Positions 55,001 to 60,098 of a stretch of 60,098 bases of DNA are shown here, one piece after another. Positions within the stretch are counted from its first letter, which is position 1. Every line of letters starts with the position of its first letter. Source of the stretch: Cymbomonas tetramitiformis (Eukaryota > Chlorophyta > Pyramimonadophyceae > Pyramimonadales > Pyramimonadaceae); the NCBI GenBank assembly GCA_001247695.2, contig LGRX02026963.1, forward strand, positions 1 to 60,098, in the 5' to 3' direction. Under the pieces are notes generated by a model, which was not told where the DNA came from, made no database searches, and saw only the letters and a list, made by a program, of their open reading frames with translations. Made by a program: the position numbers and the translations under genes.

Positions 55001-58000
55001 AGGTACTGGGCAGACATGGTCATGTCTTGCCATTTCAAAATGTAAACAAGGCGAACATTGCCATGTTTGAACAGTTACGTGGCAATGTCCGTCCCATTTC
55101 TAAAGGTGGTGTCAGTTTCGCAGGATGCTTCTGGTAAGGAAAACCATGCCTTCATGCTCATGCTCGATCTCTTGGAATGGAACTTGGAGCATGGCCTTAG
55201 TCAAGGATCCTTTAACGACTTGTTGGAGATACTTCGTCTAAATTTGCCGAAGATGTTCCCGGAGGGCACTCTACCGAAGAACTACCAAGAGGCCATAGGA
55301 CATCTATCCATGTATGGCTTGCCTTCTAAGTCGGTGGACATCTGTGTAAATGGATGTTGCAGATTCGACGGAGAGCACGCAATGTGCCGGACATGCTCGA
55401 CGTGTGGCGCCGATAGATGGGCCCCGGAGATGCTCGAGAAGCCGTTGGCGAGCCGGAGAGGAAAGTCCACGTTTTATTATTGGAACCTCCCGGATCTTCT
55501 CAAAAGGAAGTTTGCGCACCCGGAGCTTTGCGTGGACATGCAAGCGCACGCCCGCCATATACCATGCGACTTGACCAAGGAGGCGATGGGAACTATGTGG
55601 GGTAAGTGAAAATTTCCAGTTCCCGATTGTGAAAGGAATGCCCTTTGAAAGCCTACTGAACATGGCCATATTTGGGCCCTATTCCTCTGGAAACCTACTG
55701 AGCATGGCTGTGTTCGGGCCCTGTCCTTCTAGAAACCTACTGAACATGGCCATACTTACCTGTTTATCGCAGACAGTCCAGCATGGAGGCAACGGCGGGA
55801 AAGGTACCCCAAGTTCTTCAGCGATCCCCGCAACGTGGTGATCTTAGGATGTGCGGATGGCGCCACGGTGTGGAAGGACCTGCGCGGAGTTTTCCCGGTG
55901 ACGTTTCAATACCTCAATATGCACCCCACCATCCGCGGCAAGTTCGTGAACATGGAGGTGTTTGGGATATGTAGCGGCTCGAAGCCAAAAAGCACGCAAC
56001 CTATCTACGAGCTATTTGTGGACCAGCTGCTGGAGTTATGGGATGGCGTGCCGTGCTACGACATCGTGAAAAAAGAAACCTTCAACTTGAGGTGCATGTT
56101 GTTTAAGATGTTGTTTGACATCAAAGGTTTGATGGATGGCGCTTGTCGCAAGGATGTGTGGGCGTACATGGCTTGCATTGCATGCAACCTGCAAGGTTGG
56201 CGATCTAGCATCTTCAAGGGGATGCGGTATACCTTCCGCACGGAAGCCGAGCCTGGTAAACAACCTTCTCTGGTATTCCCTTGATGTACTGCACGCAAGC
56301 GACAGATATTGGTTAAGTATGGCCATGCTGTGCTAGTTTTTTTCATAGACATGGCCATACCCACGTGTAGACATGACCGGATATGGCCATGTTCGGACGG
56401 CTTCGATGATGGGTAGGGCAATGTTCACCCTGTTGCATCGCAGGTCCCGCAGAGTTTCAAAAGAGAACGGATGCCGAGATACGGCACCACGCGGCGCAGC
56501 ACCAAACGCTTAAGGAAAGCGGACACTTCACGATGAAGGATCTCGAGACGATGATAAAAGCTACCGGTATAAAATTTCCTTCGGAATTCTCACGCTTGCC
56601 GTATTGGGATGAGGCCAAGGACTACCTCATCGACTTGATGCACTTGATCAAGAATCTTGGAGAGCACGTCCTTGACGCCGTGATGGGAACTGACTTTGAC
56701 AAGAAAACGCGAACGTGGGCGAAATCTCAAGGCATTAAACCCACATGGTGGGCAACTGGTATTTTCCCCTTTCCATAGGCCTGACCCGACGTGAACCCAT
56801 CCAGCGAAACCTATGTAAACATGGCTGTGTCCAGCCGTTTTGGCTTATGAACATGCTTGAACATGGCCATATGTAGGCAGTTCTGTCCGGTTTGTTCAAA
56901 AGTTTAGCATCCATACGTGAATTATGGTCGGGTCCGACACTTGAGCAGATGCGAATGGCAACTACACCAAAAGGACATCCCCTTGGCAGATTGTCGACGT
57001 GCGCACTGCTACGGGAAGGTGCTTGAAGAGAGCCGAGGAATTCGCGAGAGAGGAAGTTGGCTTTCCACGGGAATGGGGAGCGGGTCAATGGAAATTGTTG
57101 AAACTGTCTTCAGACGGAAACGCAAAGAAGCTAAAAGCCCACGAATATTTGGTGATGTTCAGAAATGGACTTTCGCGATCCTCGCGGCATGGCCAAGGGA
57201 CGATGACTCACCCAATGCACTCGCACGTTTGGTGGGGCAACTTTCAACGATAGTCCGGGAAATCACGGCCCACGAGATCGATCTGAAGGTGCGGTTCTCT
57301 GGTACCTTGCTCTCATGTTCCCTGTCGCGTCACCAAGAATTTACATTTTGTGTGAAGGCTGAATGCACATGGCGATGCCCACCTAGTTTACAGAGTGAAC
57401 ATGGCCATACTTGACCATTATCCCTTAGGAACATGGTTAGACATGGCCATACCCGTTCATGACCTTCTAGGAACATGGTGGGACATGGCCCTACCTACCT
57501 ATTGTTGATGGTGAACATGGGGATTCAGGAGCTGCGGACACTTGACAAGTACATTAGAGAGTGGCTCGTCACCATGGAGAGCTCGCGACATGGGACGAGC
57601 CCTCACTGGTGGGTCCTCAACACACATCTATTGTGTCACGTGGTAGACCAACTTCGAGACCTCGGGCCGGTTCGCGAGTATTGGATGTTCGTATTCGAGT
57701 CCTTAAATGGCAAAATCGGGAGGTGGGTGAAGAACAATGCCTTCCCGGTGCAAAGCATCATGAACGGAATGGGGCGGCAGAAGACCATTCAGTATGTACG
57801 AGGGTTACTTATGGCACTTCGCAACGAAGTTCCACGGCCACTTGTCGTCCCCGCTCTTGTACGGGACCGCGTTGTTGTGGCCGATAAAGGGAAGAAGCAC
57901 ACATTGACCGAAGGCGAGCGAGCGTGCATCGATGTTTGGATGCGCACCAATGTGGGGCATTACCGACGGTTGCAAGACCTGCTTGATGCATATCATGAGG

Positions 58001-58951
58001 ACTTACGAACAAGGTAAGGCCTCATCTAATCAATGCCCGAATGAAACACTAAGTAAACATGGCCATGTTCGTGCATGATTTCCATCCACGTTTCCACAAA
58101 CTAATCACTCAGGTGATTCGCAGGGTCAAGAGAGGCGGTCGTGGCTTGAAGAAAGGACTGCAAAGGAGGATGACATGCCGTCTAGCCGCCGACGAAGATC
58201 CGACTCCTTGGCTCGGACGACCATTCACTCCCGACGAAATCGAGTTGTTGCGTGGTTGCCCCACAAAGTGCCGCAGGTTTAACAAGGTACAAGTGGGTAA
58301 CATGCGATTCCGCATCGCTGCTGTGGACAAGAAGTTCAAAACTGTCCAGTGTTATTTCCGCTCTTTTTTCATCGAACGCGTGCGTGGAACAAGTGAAGAG
58401 GAAGAGACTGATAGGTGCGTGCCTTTCTGCTTATGATTAATGAGTAAACATGGCCATGTTCTAGCCCTACCTAGTAATGTATTGTGATAACAGGGCCATG
58501 TCCACCTAGGTTCTTTAGATACCCTGGGTAAACATGGCCATGTTCAGACGATTCCAGTAGTTTTTGCAAACTAATTCCTCAATTATACATGCGTGCCAGG
58601 CTCGCCCGTCTTGAAGACGTCTATGCCATCAAGCTTGGTGGGGTCGAGTACATATTTGTCAAGGCGGCTTGGCTGCAGAAGCCGACAAAAGCGAAGATCG
58701 CCATGTATAACCGGATGAACTCCATAGTTGGCCCGGACAGCGTCACTGGCTGTTTCTTTTGCGATGACCCCGAGAACCCTGACACCGTCTTCGATACCAC
58801 AGAGTCATTCATGCTCGCAGATCAGATCGCGTCGCAAGTAGTAATTGTGAAGCATCCTTGCATGCAAACTGCGGTGGTTCTTGACCCTCGAGCAGATTTC
58901 TTCGAGCAGAATGTCCAGGATGAAAATCCTAGCGAGGACGAGCTTGCTTAG
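52086..58951 (+). CDS. Tnp2-like CACTA transposase, twelve exons
   Basis: Proposed exons: 52086-52399, 52764-53075, 53330-53998, 54097-54377, 54483-54889, 55124-55601, 55773-56255, 56444-56758, 56949-57288, 57529-58013, 58124-58414, 58600-58951. All introns are GT-AG and the phases agree at every junction (about 1560 residues). Exon 2 has DSDDSSLP repeats; exon 3 has a duplicated acidic block; exon 4 carries the transposase-associated zinc-binding motif (CGCNRC, then IYTHKRLYGWH). Exons 6-8 match Tnp2 (LPKNYQEAIGHL, FSDPRNVVILGCADG, LLELWDGVPCYDIVKKETFNLR, FSRLPYWDEAKDYLIDLMHL). Exons 9-10 match DUF4218 (KKLKAHEYLVMF; GPVREYWMFVFESLNGKIGRWVKN). One base is missing near 57160, shifting the frame after HEYLVMF, so this copy is probably inactive unless that is an assembly error. 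Confidence 0.85.
52400..52763. repeat. Intron 1 containing two near-identical GT...AG modules
   Basis: Two copies (52400-52504 and 52658-52763, ~105 bp, roughly 90% identical), each beginning GTAGGGCCCTACCTGCCTTG and ending GTGTTCGCTGTAG. The 153 bp between would keep phase but carries an in-frame stop, so the whole is read as one intron arising from tandem duplication of an intron-sized unit. Confidence 0.75.
53100..53275. repeat. Subterminal-type repeat units inside intron 2
   Basis: Two to three units of the same ATACATAAACAAGGGTAAGT type found at both transposon ends. Confidence 0.85.
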
Positions 58952-58989
58952 TACTTAGGCCTGCAGTACGACATGGCATTTGTGTAGTG

Positions 58990-60092
58990 TAAATAGATAG
59001 CATCAGTTTGTGTATATACATAAAAAAGGGTAAGTATGGCCCTACCTATCATGTATCTATATACAAGTACAGTGTAGGTATGGCCATGTCTATACATAAA
59101 CAAGGGTAGGTAGGGCCCTACCTATCATGTATCTATACTCGAGTACTAGTCAGGTAAGGCCATGTTTATACATAAACAAGGGTGGGTAGGGCCCTACCTA
59201 TCATGTATCTATACTCAAGTACAAGGTAAATATGGTCATGTCTATACATAAACAAGGGTAAGTAGGGCCTTAATTTAGTAAGGACTATTTTACTCATTTA
59301 GTAAGGACTAAATAAGCGTAATAGCCCCAAAAAACAGATTCCAAAAATATTTTTTTCCAATGTTTTCAAGTACAGCCCAGGTACAGCCCAGGTACAGGGT
59401 AGGTATTGCCCCCTACTTACCCCTTACCTACCCAATGCCCATACCGACCTAACTTTGAGGTGCTGTAACAGGAAGTGTAAAATGTTTTTTCAGATAAATC
59501 TTTGGAGACTGTCCATAGTAAGGACTAAATAAGCGTAATAGCCCAAAAAAAACAGATTCCAAAAATATTTTTTTCCAATGTTTTCAAGTACAGCCCAGGT
59601 ACAGCCAAGGTACAGGGTAGGTATTGCCCCCTACTTACCCCTTACCTACCCAATGCCCATACTGACCTAACTTTGAGGTGCTGTAACAGGAAGTGTAAAA
59701 TGTTTTTTCCGTTAAATCTTTGGAGACTGTCCATAGTAAGGACTAAATAAGCGTAATAGCCCAAAAAAAACAGATTCCAAAAATATTCTTTTCCAATGTT
59801 TTCAAGTACAGCCCAGGTACAGCCCCAAGTACAGGGCAGGTACCGAGTAGCACAGCTTTGAGGCCTCAAAAAGTGAGGTTACCAAAGCCATTCCACCCAA
59901 AACTTCGCTCCATATGTCTTACATCGACCCAAACCATCGATATCAACAATAAAAAACAAACTATCGGAAACTTCATTTCACCCGATTTTGGCTGGTTTTG
60001 CCATTTTACTGCCGACATTGCCCAAGTAGGGCCCTACTTGGCTCGAAACACAAGGTAAACACAAGGTAGACACAAGGTTCTAAATTTGTAGG
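58990..60092. repeat. Right subterminal repeats of the CACTA element
   Basis: Four ~77-bp units (about 59010-59275) like those at the left end. They are followed by three ~218-bp units starting GTAAGGACTAAATAAGCG at 59301, 59518 and 59736. Finally come ACACAAGGTARACACAAGGT repeats (60048-60078) and the terminal inverted repeat. Confidence 0.9.
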
Positions 60093-60098
60093 GGGCCC

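Larger units (their letters stand above)
48129..60092. mobile_element. CACTA-type (Tnp2) transposon with two divergent genes
   Basis: About 12 kb between inverted termini CCTACAAATTTAG (from 48129/48130) and CTAAATTTGTAGG (to 60091/60092). The target duplication cannot be fixed because both flanks are G/C runs (GGGC fits as 4 bp; 2-3 bp is usual for the class). Subterminal repeat arrays lie at both ends. It encodes a Tnp2-like transposase on + and an accessory protein on -, transcribed away from a shared central region (51090-52085). Termini do not read CACTA. The assignment rests on the transposase and the layout. Confidence 0.85.

Overview
This is a eukaryotic nuclear segment dominated by repeats. 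It has GT-AG introns, an LTR retrotransposon, a miniature LTR element, and four DNA transposon superfamilies (hAT, CACTA, Mutator-like, Tc1/mariner/pogo-like). The hAT (DUF659 type) and Tnp2-type CACTA proteins are most typical of plants and algae, so an alga or plant-related lineage is a reasonable guess. The species cannot be named from the sequence. No rRNA genes or prokaryote-style operons were seen.

Layout. Positions 1-17383 and 22961-44607 are two directly repeated, nearly identical copies of one segment. Each copy carries two divergent paralogues (type A and type B) of an unrecognised nuclear protein with a basic patch, a Tudor-like fold, a SANT/Myb-like domain and a winged-helix-like domain. 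These genes lie at 1033-2145 (A1), 6181-7333 (B1, frameshifted), 23993-25105 (A2) and 29142-30293 (B2). Between them lie a multicopy ~170-380 bp repeat, two minisatellites of different length in the two copies, and conserved non-coding blocks. The spacer 17384-22960 holds a broken pogo-type transposase, the 3' exon of a TRM13-like tRNA methyltransferase, and more repeats.

The two copies record later insertions by acting as each other's empty site. Copy 1 received an intact hAT element (12786-17043; 8-bp target duplication; 773-aa transposase) that itself carries a nested miniature hAT element. Copy 2 received a gag-only LTR retrotransposon (36519-44389). Its 5' LTR was hit by a miniature LTR element (TRIM) with a tRNA-like pol III promoter in each LTR, and its gag was hit by a related element in antisense. 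Copy 2 also carries a Mutator-like miniature element absent from copy 1.

From 44608 onward the sequence is unrelated to the duplication. It holds a TA-flanked miniature element, a short ORF followed by a ~163-bp satellite, and a ~12 kb CACTA-type transposon (about 48129-60092). The CACTA element has two divergent multi-exon genes: a Tnp2 transposase on + and an acidic accessory protein on -. Its introns and both ends are filled with the same palindromic motif AACATGGCCATGTT. The most interesting signals are (1) near-identical paralogues that differ almost only by amino-acid replacements in their predicted DNA-recognition segments, (2) the TRIM with a tRNA-like sequence in its LTR, (3) gag-only elements whose Gag ends in a hydrophobic segment, and (4) the sharing of subterminal motifs and splice-donor-like sequence between CACTA ends and introns.
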